Shown here piece by piece: positions 46,659 to 58,542 of a DNA stretch of 64,000 bases (its first letter is position 1; every line of letters starts with the position of its first letter). Made by a program: the position numbers and the translations under genes. Source of the DNA: Lentinus brumalis (lineage: Eukaryota > Basidiomycota > Agaricomycetes > Polyporales > Polyporaceae); assembly GCA_001792895.1 (NCBI GenBank), contig MARA01000008.1:806001-870000 (forward strand), read 5' to 3'. The notes under the pieces were generated by a model. The model saw nothing but the letters and a program-made list of their open reading frames with translations, did not search any database and was not told where the DNA came from.

Positions 46659-48438
46659 CTATGATTGCGCGAGTGGATCAGCTCCTGATTGCTCTAGCTG
46701 CAGAAATCAGCAGAATGGACGAACCTGCGCTCTGGGCGAGGTCAGCGGCTGGTCGATGCCCTTCTTCATCTGGTCGAGCGTTCGCTTGCCCATCCTCTTC
46801 GCGAGCTCGCGTCTGCCAGCCAAAGGAAGTCATTCGTCAGCTAGGGAATGATTCGGCGCGGGCGATACGAGAGCGCAGAGGGCGTACCTGATGGACTGGA
46901 GGAGCTCAGCATGGGTCTGGTGGGGGTCGTTGCCTGCACAAGCGCCAGTAAGCCATGAACATTCAGCGCTGTAGAGAAAGCCTAGGGCCACGTACGTATG
47001 GCATCCGTGAAGGCCTGTCGTTGGGCCGAGATACCAGAGTCAGCACGATCGACTCGCTCGCGACGTCTAGTTATGATGGGCAGACCTTGATGAACATCCC
47101 GCCTCGCCGCCCGCCATATGTGACTTGGCTGTCCATGCACGCCGACCAAGATGTCTATGTCGATCTCTTCAGTCTATTCCATCTCATTCTCCAGGCAGGG
47201 AAGTAGTCCACGTACGACGTCGGGGAGCGGTGATTGGAGGGGAAGGCTATTTCCTCGCATCCTCCCCATTCTCGTATTGACCCAGGCCCACGGCGCGTTC
47301 CAATCCTCCGGATTGTACTGCATGAGAGCTGCATAGCATGATCATATGTCGATATCAGTTGCGCTGGATTCCACACTGCCAGTGACTAGCTGCTCACCGA
47401 ATCCTCTCGACCCGTAGAGTCTCGCTGCGCAGAGTGAGCAACACGTGGGCGCTGATATGTCTCGAAAACACTCACGGCTGGTGGCAATTGGGGAACAGGG
47501 CGATGTCAGGTTGTCTGCGAACACGACTGGGAGGTCTACGGGTTTCAGACGCTCAAGGTCGAATTCTCATGTGTAATGGGAAAGAAGAATGACACTGACC
47601 TGACGCAGTCCCAGAGTGACAGCAATCGAAGATCATCTGCGTCCAGTAGTCAGCTTTGAGCCTCACAACAGGGCATTTGTACGTACGACCAAGCGAGCGC
47701 CAGGTGGAAGAGCATCGACAAGTAATTGTCGCACAAGCTGTCAAGGAAATGAGTGGATGCGGATCGAGAGCTCGGAGAGCGTATGACTCACGTCGTCCTT
47801 GATATATCTCGAGTATGTTTCATTTCTGGGATCGTACGAGGTGTCTACTGTGACTAGCGCTGAGAAGGAAGTTAGTGAAGGGTTGTGCTGGGTTGAGTCT
47901 CTCAAGACGCACTCTCGTCATAGCCATCGTCTTCGGCGCCGTCCTCGTTTGGCGTCTGCGCTCCATGACCAGAAACTGCACGGGAGGATCAGAAACTTCC
48001 TACAGTGATGCGAGGGGGAACCTCAGTGATTCCTCACAAGAGAAGACAAAATGGTCCCCAGGTCGAGCGTCCTTTACGAGGTCGCTCATGGCGGATATCT
48101 AGAACGAACATATGAGCACGTACAATGGAGAACAAACCAATAACTCATCGCAGACACTCACGATGTTCTCGCGAGTGGGCCACACATATCGCCCACTCTC
48201 ATCGTCAATGAGAATGACGATGTCCTCGCTGCTGTAACCATACCGTTCTGTGGTAGTTGATTCATCAGTACTCATGTATACATATCCATCATTCAGCGAC
48301 TACATCAAGCGTACCGATCAGCACATCACGAAGTAGAAATGGATCCTTGTGTGCTCCTGGAAGGGTTTGGTCGTGTTCCCGAAGGCTGGACGCGTATTCG
48401 ATTCCGATCAGGAGGGCTTTCTTCGCGAAGCAGCCCAT
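46659..48438 (-). CDS. Metacaspase (peptidase C14 family), gene 2
   Basis: The ATG at 48438 gives MGCFAKKALLIGIEYASSLR, then GAHKDPFLLRDVL, YGYSSEDIVILIDDESGRYVW, MSDLVKDARPGDHFVF and the His block SGHGAQTP. VTVDTSYDPRNETYSRYIKDD, LPPGARLV and the Cys block MIFDCCHSGTAS follow across short introns. The C-terminal part is recognisable as DPHQTHAELLQSI, RRELAKRMGKRTLDQMKKGI and QPLTSPRAQ. The middle (47500-46980) is hard to splice and may be damaged. The stop at 46659 needs an improbably short 27-nt last intron; otherwise it ends near 46716. The catalytic dyad is intact. It is clearly diverged from gene 1, so this is not a recent duplicate. Confidence 0.75.
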
Positions 48439-49840
48439 ACCTGATATTCCGGGCATGTTGGGTAGATCGCTCGAGGGGGGCTCTTGAGGTAAAGTGGACG
48501 ACGAGGTAGGTCAAATGCGTGGACCGGCCTGCAATTGAGCCCCTCGATGGGCGTGTAGGCTCACTTATACTCTTCCAAGACAGCGGAAGGTTGAAGTGTG
48601 CATGGAACGGTCGGAAATGCGGAGGTGGCACCGTACGTTACACTGCATGGCTTCGCCAGACCGGGCGTCCAGGCTACATAGTGCCAACTCCGGACCTCCG
48701 GCTCGTCTGGAGTCTGGATAAGTACTTACATCACATCATTGTGGCCTCCCATCGGCGTGCGATTATCTCACGATGGTGTGAATCGTTCATCTCTAGGCCC
48801 GACGACGGCGGTGTGGTTTGGAGCGCTTGCAACCCATCTTCCCCGCAAGAACGAGAGCTGCAATCTGCTGCAATGAAGAAGAGGCCGGTGTGGTCGCGGT
48901 ACACGAGGTGGACCTGATTATGACCTAGAAGACGCCTGTCTGCGATCCAGCTGATATGATTGCGCTAATCTTGGCGACGACTTATCCCCTGGACTCGCCG
49001 ATGGAAGCGGGTATTGCCGTACGCGAGGCCCTTTCTCCGACGCCAAACGGACAGCCCGCAAGGAGCGCTGTGCGCCTGCGTACGGTTTGGGTGCTAACCT
49101 AAAAGCGAGTCTGTCACATCCCATGATCATGTTCGATTGTATGAAGGATCTCCGAGCTGCCAGTTACTTACCGCCATCTTGCGCCGAATTAGTTGGCGCA
49201 GCTCGGACGAAGGGGAGGGACCATGATCCGAATTACTTGCAGATACGTAGGATGGGCGTTGGTTATCGCTGGGGATCCGGAGAATGCCGTAAGTGCATAG
49301 ACGCGTCAGGCCGTTAAGCAGTGCTCACACTTAGTAGTGAGGTCCTTACTGGCAGTTAGTGGCTGGGTGAAACTTGGTGAAACCCGACAGCTTCCGGGGA
49401 CCTACGAGGTTGGACGAGGCGAAGAAAAGTTGATGACCAACCCTCCCAACTTGAAGCGAGAGTGCGGCTGTGCGGAAGGCGCTGATTTCACGTGGTGATC
49501 GCCAGCATTGCTGTGCGTCTTGCGGTCAACGCACGGCCATCTCATGACGGCAACCCCTTGACATCGTACTACAACCATCTGGTTCTCAGCGCTGGGGTAT
49601 GTACTACGCGGGCTCCCTAGGAAATCTTATATGTACTCAGAGGTCGTCCCAGGGGTACCCTGCAATCTGCACCATCCTACAACCCTGAAGCAGTGACGTG
49701 ACAGAGCTTGAGGTTGGGCGGAGGACCATCATTGGGAGACCATACCCAGCACCTGAGCACGGCACCCACAAGGTATGAGACTCTACCCTGTCCCTCGACG
49801 TACGTTCACCGGTCAAAACACAGGCACGTCTGGATTTGCT
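48439..49840. other. Intergenic, no gene recognised
   Basis: About 1.4 kb upstream of both the minus-strand metacaspase and the plus-strand F-box gene. A plus-strand frame at 48519-48917 is open but has no family resemblance and may be chance in GC-rich sequence. Confidence 0.4.
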
Positions 49841-51214
49841 ATGGCGGACCCCACGGGGAAACTGACGATCCGAGACCTCCCTCCGGAGATTTTCCACAAT
49901 ATCCTGAACGAGCTAGGATGCCATGACCGGGATGCTATATCCGTCTGCGCCCTCGTCTGTCGCGACTGGCTTGAGATCAGTCGAGAACACCTCTTCTCCG
50001 AGCTCCACGTACCCAGGGGCTTAGACGAGTCCTTCGACGATCTCGCCAACTTCCTCGAAACACACCCGATCCTTGCGGGATATGTCCGGACACTGAGCCT
50101 CGAATCGCTGCTTTTCAGCATCCCGCCGAACTGCGGGCTCATGCCCTTGATAGACGTCGGCCTTATCTGCCGCCTCGTCCGCGCCGTGCCTCATATTCAC
50201 GGGCTTCGCCTCCGCCAGCTCAATATCGCTCCATCCCCCGTCGAGCTGGACACAACGCACAAGATTATGCTTGAGCACTTGGAGTATGAGAAGTCATTTT
50301 CCAGCATCGCCACGACGTTCGCGCTGCTGTCTGCATTCCGTATGGAGCACCTCGACTTCGACCCGCTCTTTGAGGACGAAGAGTGCGCGGAGACCGAGGT
50401 CTCCTTGGGGGACAAGACTCTCGACGTCGTCTCGCTGTGTGTCAATCCATTCATGATGTACCCGCTGCTCGCGTTCAAGGCGCTGCAGCAGGTCGTTCCG
50501 CCCAATACGCTCAAGTCGTTCCGCTTCCCCTCGCCGATGATCTCCCCAATAAGCCGCCCGTGGCCAAGTTCCTCACGGACGTCGGGCAGAACATCATCGA
50601 CATCGACCTCTGTCCCAGTAAGTGCCCCTTGTTGTCGTCCGAGACAGCCCCCTCCAGAATCCCACGGACTGACGGACACCGTCTGCAGCCGCAAAAGACG
50701 ACCACCTCATCCTCCCCGGGCTGCCGTCCCTGCAGGTGTTCCGGTACCACCCTTGGGTCCCGCTGCTCGCTCCTCCGACCGACCTCCCCAGCCAGCAAGC
50801 CCAGGTCGTCCCCTTCCGCGACTCCTGGATCCCGCACCTCCCCTCCGACCTCGAGGAGCTCGTCCTGTACATCAAGTATGTCGACACCGACAGCGCCGCC
50901 GATCTCACCCCTGGAGCTGACACAGTGCCGCTGTGGGGCCTCGACGCGGCCCTGGCGCGCTTCCGTCGGCTGAAGAAGCTCACAATCTGCTTCCCGGATG
51001 TCCCGAGCTGCGTGACGCTGGAGCGGGCGGTCGCTGCGACTGCGGCGTGCTTCCCGAAGGCGCATGCGAAGGGTATCTTGGATGTCAGCTTGAGGTCGTG
51101 GGCGCTGGAATGGTCAGTACCTTCTCATCGTCTAGGCGAGAGGGTCTTTGCTGATCACACTTTTGTGCAACAGTCGGGATTGGGACATTTACGGGTACCT
51201 GCGCGACTGCTAGA
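49841..51214 (+). CDS. F-box protein
   Basis: The start gives MADPTGKLTIRDLPPEIFHN, and the F-box continues ILNELGCHDRDAISVCALVCRDWLEISREHLF. This is followed by leucine-rich-like strands (VRTLSLESLLFSIP, LRLRQLNIAPSP, LEHLEYEKSF, MEHLDFDPLF). The frame slips at CCCC 50527-50530; one more C gives LADDLPNKPPVAKFLTDVGQ. An intron at 50617-50690 leads to LPGLPSLQVFRYHPW and LARFRRLKKLTICFPD, and a last small exon ends YGYLRDC at 51214. F-box proteins of this layout recruit substrates to SCF ubiquitin ligases; this is one of the large basidiomycete F-box set, and its substrate is unknown. Confidence 0.8.
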
Positions 51215-51914
51215 CTATGGCGTTCCTTTGCCTGGTGCTAGATCTGTCAGGTTCGATCATTGTATAAAAGTCAATTTGCTCGACGAGGTCCTGTCCATCA
51301 ATTTGAAGCCATGGAGATGAATTCCTTCTGGAGTCCTCGCTTGTGCCCTAGGAATGGTGAGTGGTTGAGTTTCCAACGCGATCCCAAGATATCGAACGCG
51401 GAGGAACTCTCGCCGCATGCAGGTCTTTTTCTTACCGACACCCATTTCCCATCGGAGTCTCTCACAATCGGTGCCATCATACACGTGAGCTTGCGGGCAT
51501 GCTCTTCAGGTGGGTAACTCCGTCGGAAGAACAATCACAGACGCAACGTCCCGCACATATGAATCTGTGGGCACCGCCTCTCGGCTTTGACATTCTCATG
51601 GACCTCGGTGTGGTGCGAACCGTGGATACGACGGGTTGAAGCCAATTCAGTTCAGGCACCAGTATGTCAACCTCCACAGCCTACACAGCGACCGATGGGT
51701 GGTTAACGAGCGACTCGATCGGCCGCCGAGCGATGAACGAATGACAAGTCAACAAGCAGCCCACGAATACACATACAGCAAAAACGATAAGTTACGTTCA
51801 AGGTTTGACATCCACATCTGCGAGCAACAGTGGGTATGGTCCAGGTACATATACACCGCTGAGACGGATACAACAGGTATAGACAATCGCACAGACCGAG
51901 CTCGTCGCAGGAGC
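51215..51914. other. Spacer between convergent genes, no gene recognised
   Basis: About 700 bases between the 3' ends of the F-box gene and the Afi1-type gene. No conserved frame. Confidence 0.45.
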
Positions 51915-54764
51915 TTATCCGCCGCCAAGACTAGACTCGCTGCGATTCGACGGTGTTCTCGACATATAAGCGGACTGGGGTATCGCGAGGGTATTGGGGT
52001 CCTTCAGGCGAAGCTCACGCGCATGGGCCTGCCTGACATAGGCGTACCGCTGGAAGTGGTTCAGCGCTTGGAGGAACTGGACACCGATCTATTATTCACG
52101 TAAGCAACCAGCGCGCGGGACGAGCAGGACGATGGACATACGGGATAAGCACGAAGCTCATTGAAGAGATCCACCGCGAGGTCACGCACGACCTCTTGTT
52201 GGTGGAAGAGCCCGAAGCTGAGAGGTTGGAGACCGTGCAGGTGCGGAGGGAGCCACGACAGAAGCTGCATTGGCGGAGGCTCGTCAACGTCTTGCGTACG
52301 CGCTCGGTGGATGGACGCACCTCGGTGACTTGATCGTACGAGTGCAAGCACTCTGCGAGAGTACGGAAGATCAACTCGGCTTCCCCATCAGAGATGGACT
52401 TCGCATATCGCAAGCGGGACAGTTGGTGCGCCAAGTCAAAGCCCTGGATAGGGTTCCTCGCTAGGGATCGTTTCCAGTCCTGTAAAACATCTTCAATGAG
52501 GATCTTCATCGTGATCCGAAAAGGCTCTCACAGCCTGATAGAGCCTGTAGCACTCAGTCCTACGCCACGCCTCGATACGACCTGCATTGATGGCGAGCTC
52601 CTTGGTGCACGCTGCGTCATCTGTGAAGAACGCGCCACTGCCAAGTCGTGGCTTCTCGCCGGGTCTTTCTGTGTATGTCGTAGACGGATAGCCGATAGTC
52701 GTAGATCCCAAGAGATCCTCCTCGTACCGCGACGCCACGCGCACAAACCTTAATGCATACTCTGCGAACTTGGCCCGAACATGCGCCTCGGAGTAATGCG
52801 ATGCAATGGCGGCGAGGATCTGTGCAGCACGACTGAGGGACATGCTCATACGAGTGAAGAATGATAAGGTACTTACATCGTCAATGAAGACATTGTCTGC
52901 GCTGTCAGGCCGTCCAGCGGACTCAGGCTTCTGTGCGGGCCCACCTTCCTTTGTCTGCACCCGCACAGCCTCCTCTTCGCTGCCCACGGAGCTCTCGGCC
53001 TTGAGCGTACCGGTGCGCATGATGAGTTGGTTCGAACTCGGAGTCCATGACGCTGGGTGACTGCTGTAGATGTCCTTGTGTACGACTAGACGGTTCGTGC
53101 CGATGTCGCAGAGAAGATCCCAGGAGCCCGCAGCCTCAAAGATCGGGTTCGTGACACCCGCGATGTACCCTGGGCTAGATTGCAGTCAGAAAACGTTCAT
53201 GGGATGAGGACGGGAAGCTCACATATTCTCCCACTCCTCCCGGTTGATCAGGGTGGCGTAGGGGAAAGCCCGCTTGATGAAGCCCCTCAGCACGACGCCG
53301 CACCCGGAGCCGAGAGCACATGCCGCGAGAACGTGGTTGGAAACGTTCTCCGCCAACTTGTGATGTCCCAGGAAGATGATGCGCTTTCCTGTGACCAGCG
53401 CGTTGAACAGTACGATTACCGGCGGTGTCAAGGAGCCGTTTGTATGCAGGTGTGGATGCATCGGTCCCGCCATGGTCGTGATGGTAGGCGAAAACGTCGT
53501 GCAGAGCATGGTCAAAGAGCCCTGCGATATGGTGAGGCGACATGTAAGGGTGTGCATGCGGCGTACGTACCTCACCGACTTCTTCGGGGAACGTTGACAG
53601 CGGGACTTTCACGGGGAGCAGGTGCTCGTTGTAGTTGATGGCAGTGTGGAAGAAGTGAGAGTCCTTCAGCGCGGCAGTGGCAGCACCAGTCAAGGACGGC
53701 GCGTTCTCTCCTAGACGTCCGTACGCGCCATGTGATGAGGATGAGGACGCATCGGTCGACCTCCGTCCGCGAGTCTGAGCCGCGCTCGCGATGCTGGTGC
53801 TGCTCGCGCTCGCCGCCGTCGCAACAAACCCCATCTGATCCAGACCGCTCTCGTCTCCGACCCAAACTGCGCTGCCGTCGAGCGAGAACGACGCCTCGGA
53901 AGGCGTCGTCGGACTCCGCATCTGGCTCGCGGACTTGTAGCTCTCCGGGCCATTTCGCCCAGGGTCCTTGCGCGCACGGTGCAAACTGTCTTCATAGCTC
54001 ACGCGGGAATCTCCTGAGTTTGAGGACTTGTGTCCGGGACGCACGGCAGGGGGGAGCGGGGCTGTCTGTTGCGTCGCGGTGCCAGGGTCATTCAGGGCAG
54101 AGAAGTCGTCGTACCTGCCAATGAAGACGTCTTGCCGCTCCGTGCTCCTCATGATGAGCTTCTCATAACGGGAGAGTGTGGGCATGCTGCTTAGGTCCAT
54201 GGCGTTCACGGCGTCGAATAGGCGGGCCAGACAGTCCTGGGACGGGTTCATGAAGTAGTCGTCCAACGCCAGGAGCAGCACGGGCTTGAAGATCTGCACG
54301 AAGGGGTACCGCGTGCATATGGCCATCGCCTTCACGATAGCACCTCTGCCACCGTTCAGGCCCGGCCGTCGAGAGACAACATGCGTGCTCACCTTCTCGC
54401 TGTCTTGTCCAACTTCGTCCGCACCAGGTTTATCACGTAGAGCATCCGCGCGTCCTCCTCGACCGCTTCTCCTCCATCCTCGTTGTCCCACGAGAGCACG
54501 GGCTTGATGGTATTGAACGGGGTCTGGTTGAGGAAGAACACAGTCCAATCCGCCGGCTGCCTCTCCGCTCCATCCGGCAGCATGAGATTAGCAAGGAGCC
54601 TGAAGAGCAGGATACGGTGAGCGTAGTGTCTGGATATCGATGTCGTATGCATACCCTTCATCCATCCCGAGAGGCTGGGGGAACTGGTATGTCAACTGTG
54701 CGCCCTTGTCGATATCGAAGTCGGCCACCAGGACAAATGAACAGTGCTGGCCATCGTGCGCCAT
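51915..54764 (-). CDS. Afi1/MesA-type polarity and trafficking protein
   Basis: The ATG at 54764 gives MAHDGQHCSFVLVADFDIDK, the start typical of the family. LLANLMLPDGAERQPADWTVFFL follows, then a Ser-rich insert (RRSTDASSSSSHGAYG). The core reads GSLTPPVIVLFNALVTGKRI, VLAACALGSGCGVVLRGFIK and SPGYIAGVTNPIFE, and the protein ends through AIASHYSEAHVRAKFAEYAL to IGVQFLQALNHFQRYAY at 51915. This matches the Arf3-docking (Afi1) and stabilisation-of-polarity-axis (SPA) domains of DENN-like fungal proteins. Yeast Afi1 binds Arf3 at the cell cortex, and Aspergillus MesA supports polar growth. Introns are short and several are approximate. The next gene upstream, in the same direction, is the LIM protein. 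Confidence 0.82.
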
Positions 54765-55244
54765 GGCATTGGCGGCGCCGACGAGACTCTGCGACGCGAG
54801 AAACGGGCTGGTCGGGATGTCGATGAGGGAGGAGATGAGGGTGGCGGGCAAAGGGAGGGTGGTGGCGCTCGACTTGCTCGCTACTTGGCTTCTACATAGC
54901 TACTCGTACCTCGGGCTCGCTGAACATCAAGTACTTATGCGTTTAACCTCACGTATCTCTGATCTTGGAGGGTGTGTGTTGTCTCCAAGGACGCATGTGT
55001 CAAACCTCCGTTCTTCGCTACTGCACTTGGTGCTAACGCGACGAAATTGGCGTGAATATATTATGGCTATAATCATGGAGTCCTCGATAGTACAGGGAGC
55101 ATTCAATGAACAACATTTCCATACATAGTGGGCGCGAAAGCAGAGCACAAACGGACAGCGCACAACAGACAACATACGCGGGTGAAGCGCGACGGGAATA
55201 GCTGATGCCGATGGAGGTCAGACGAACACAAGACAGAGACGTCG
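54765..55244. other. Promoter-side spacer of the Afi1-type gene
   Basis: About 480 bases between the LIM gene stop and the Afi1-type start, both on the minus strand. It would hold the LIM 3' UTR and the Afi1-type promoter. No gene seen. Confidence 0.45.
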
Positions 55245-58200
55245 TTAGATTTCGTTCCGGATCATGATACTGAAACACCGTTCGCAAAAGGGCTTGCCGT
55301 CCCGCTGGAAGAACGCCGGGTTTTCAAACGGCTGGTCACAGCTCTGTTGTACACGGACTCACCATCAGTAACGTCCACAAACTACAGGGCACTTTCGAAG
55401 ACGGAGACGAGCACTCACCGCACACGTGAAGCACTCCCAGCACCACTTCCCACCCAGCGCCTCGACGGCCTGCATACCGTCCCGGATGCTCTTCTTGCAC
55501 TTCTTGCACTTGGGCATCCGCAGCCGCACATGGCACGCCTCGCAGTACGGATGTCCCTTGTACACCGTGAACCCAACGTCGTCGTCCGCGCTCGCGGTGA
55601 ACGCGCCATCGCCCGCGAAAGTGCGCGACGGCGCCCCAGGGATAGACGGCGGCAGGAACGGGTCGCCGCACTCAGCGCAGAAGAAGTGCTGTTCATGGTA
55701 CGTCCGCTTACCGAGCTCTGGGTCGTCCAGCGTGATGAATCGCTCGTCGACGATCGCGGTCTCGCAGTGGTAGCACCTCGGGGCAAATTGCTGCAAGTCG
55801 TGGTCAGAGGGCACATACGATCATGCATCGGGTCCAACGTACCTCATGGTAATCGAGATGGCAGTACGGCCGACCGTCGTGTGCGTAAGAGCTCAGGTTC
55901 TCGAGCAGCTCGTCGCACACGCAGCACCTGAAGCAACCCGGATGCCAGCGCATGTCCATCGCGCTCACGATGCGTCCTATGATCGGGCCGCCACACCCTC
56001 CGCATACGAGCCCGCTGCGCTTCGCTGCCTCCAAGCGGGGATTGGAGAGCGTTTCCTGCATCTTGCGCGTCTGCGACTGGTTCTTCTTAGGAGACGCTGA
56101 CGATGGCTCGCCAGGCAAGGAGATTTGCGGAATGGCAGGACCGTCGTCGGCACCGCCGACTTTGATCGAAGGAAGTCCGTCGTCGTCACCAAAGGAGATG
56201 CGAGGGACACTTGGAGACGCGCCGCCCCTCGACTCTCCCGGTCCACAGATGTTGATGACCGGCCCGCCATCCATGTCGTCCTCATCACTGTCGCCATCGG
56301 CGCTCGCCGGGAAGGATATCTTGGGTATTCGCGGCGTGCTCTGGGACTGCTCCCTGGCCGACGCAGGTGGCTGGAACTTGACTGGGGAGTGCGCCCTCGC
56401 AGGGAATTGTGGCTTCGCTGGAGAGGGAGGTCTCGGACTCGACTTGGCAGGCGACGGCGGTCTGAAGGCGGTCTTAGACGGCGACGCCGGTTCGTGTTTC
56501 GGAGGTGTGGGGAATTTCGAAAGAGAGAACACAGATGTCGCATCCGACGGAGTCCGCTGGAGTGCGGTGCTCGACGGCGCCGTCTGCGAACGTGAGCTGA
56601 GGGGCGGTGGGTGTGGCAAGTGACCATTGGAGGGAGCCGGAGTGCGAGACGGTGACTGTGGAAATGAGGACGGCGGGGCCGGCGAGCGGCGCAGAGAAGG
56701 TGGGGGAGCATCATCCAAGCTGAGGTCAAGATCGCCCTTCCTGGGGGATCTCGGTCGGGAGAATGGCATACTAGAAACAGCAGAGGTATTCGAACGTGTT
56801 GGTTGTGGTAACGACCGGGCCTGCATCTGAGCGAAAGTGGACTGCGTGGGGGGAGCGGAGAGCGGGGTCGGACTAATTGGGGCTCTGGGCAGAGGAGGTA
56901 ATGCGGCCGGCCAACCACCCTGTTGTTGTTTGGGTTGTGCAGCAGGAGGCTGGGGCATGGGGCGAGAACCGTTCGCGCTTGATAGCGAATGGGAATGTCC
57001 ATGTGTCGGTCGGAACGTTGATGAGGGTGAAGTTGACCGCAAAGAGACGGCCGCCATACGCATCGCCAGACTGGAATCACCTTGGACTGGCGAGGGTGGG
57101 TCGGGTGATGGAAGCTCACGGCGCGCGCGAGGGGTTGTATTGACCTCAACGCTAGCATGGTTGGACGGGCTTTTCCTTGATGGTAGGTCACGGATACCGA
57201 ACTGAGGGCTCGGAGAGCGCTGGTGACGCTCCAACAAGGCGTTCGTGAGCTCTTCGTCATCCGAGCTGATTGGGGACTCCGATATTGGCTGCCCACTTAG
57301 CGGTTGTGCCTGCGCGTTCGCCGGCTGAGGGGGCAGTGGATAGCTCGGAGCAGCAGTAGGCATGGGTAGTGTGCGAGAGCGCTCGCGCGCTGAGAATCGC
57401 GAGACGGGAGGATTAGTCGCTGAACTAGGAATGGCCACAGGGCGGGGAGCGCGAGCGGGCGGGTTCGGCGGCTGGATAGGAGTCTGAGAAGGCTGAGAAA
57501 GTTGCGGAGTTGATGGAACATGCTGCAGCTGCAGATGGGGAGGAAGAGTACCCGTCCGGACCAGAGGGTCTTTTGGAGTGACAACAGCCGTACTATTCTG
57601 CCCAGGCGACGGGAGAGGTCGTCCGGTACCAGACACTGTGCTTCTTCGCTCCATGGGTGCCTGCGCTTGCGACGATGTAGTGGAACCACCGGGCTGGGGC
57701 AACGCACGTCTCCACAACGGCACAAACTTCTGTCCCTGTGCAGGTAGAGGCTCAGGACTTCGTACGGGCTGTTCACGCGTCGGAGATGGGTGAGGTTCCG
57801 GTAATGCGCGCTTCGGTGGGCTCTGCGGTTGTACGTCTGGCTGGCTCCGGGACGACGCCAGATCGAAGGATCCCACAGAGCGTGGCAATGGGAGCGGTCG
57901 CGGCGGGCTGGCGGAAGTCGTCGAGAATGCACTGGAAGTTGGCGATGCACCCTGGCCTGATGGTATTCGACTGAGCGCATTCGGTGGAGGATCCACGGGG
58001 AAGGTGGGGACAGATTGCGTCGGTCGATGAGATCCGGGGTAGGGTCCAGGAGAGGGTGTATGTTGAGGAGCGTAACCGTGCCCATTGGCGGCAGCAGAGG
58101 GAAGACCGCGGGGATCAGGGAGCGGACGTCGACCTGGCTGTGGCGTGCCGGAATGAGGCGTCTGAGGAGACACCGGGGAGGGATACGGGTTGGTTGCGGG

Positions 58201-58542
58201 CGGGTGATTGTAAGGTTGGGGTGACCGAGGTGGGTAGTATTGCCCATACTGCGGCTGCTGAGGAAGAGGAGAGCTCAAAGGGCCATTTGGCTGACCCGAC
58301 GAGTACTGAACCGGGTCAATTCTTGAAGGCGGTCGCTGGGGACTGTGCGTATAGGGATATGGCTGCTGAGGCGGGGGCTGGGTATATGAACCATGCTGAT
58401 ATTGCGCGGCATACTGCTGCTGCAGTCTCGGATCGTACGCCTGTGTCTGGGGTTGGGAAGGGGGGTATGCATAAGCTGCTTGGGGATAGTAGGTCGAGTA
58501 GCCACTCTGAGCCATTGCAGACTGCTGAGAAGCTCTGAGCAT
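55245..58542 (-). CDS. LIM-domain protein, paxillin-like
   Basis: The main exon (58542-55843) begins MLRASQQSAMAQSGYSTYYP. MAQSGYS at 58515 is an alternative start. About 800 residues are Pro/Ser/Gln-rich and surely disordered, with many SP and PPxP motifs. Near its end comes LIM 1 (CGGCGGPI...HPGCFRCCVC...YCHLDYHE). Exon 2 (55790-55419) gives LIM 2 (CYHCETAI...HEQHFFCAECGDPF...YCEACH) and the first half of LIM 3 (CKKCKKSI...CWECFTCA). Exon 3 (55343-55245) completes it (SCDQPF...FCERCF). Total length is about 1,080 residues. In yeasts, paxillin-like LIM proteins such as Pxl1 act at the division ring and growth sites; that role is inferred here from layout. The neighbour downstream is also a polarity-type gene. 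Confidence 0.85.

Noticed and set aside
49775..49840. Upstream ATG for the F-box gene (MRLYPVPRRTF)
   Set aside because: The segment has no F-box character; the ATG at 49841 directly precedes the conserved LPPEIFHNIL.
55347..58541. Long plus-strand open frames opposite the LIM gene
   Set aside because: They arise from the Pro/Ser/Gln-rich low-complexity coding strand and show no domain; the minus-strand LIM domains are clear.
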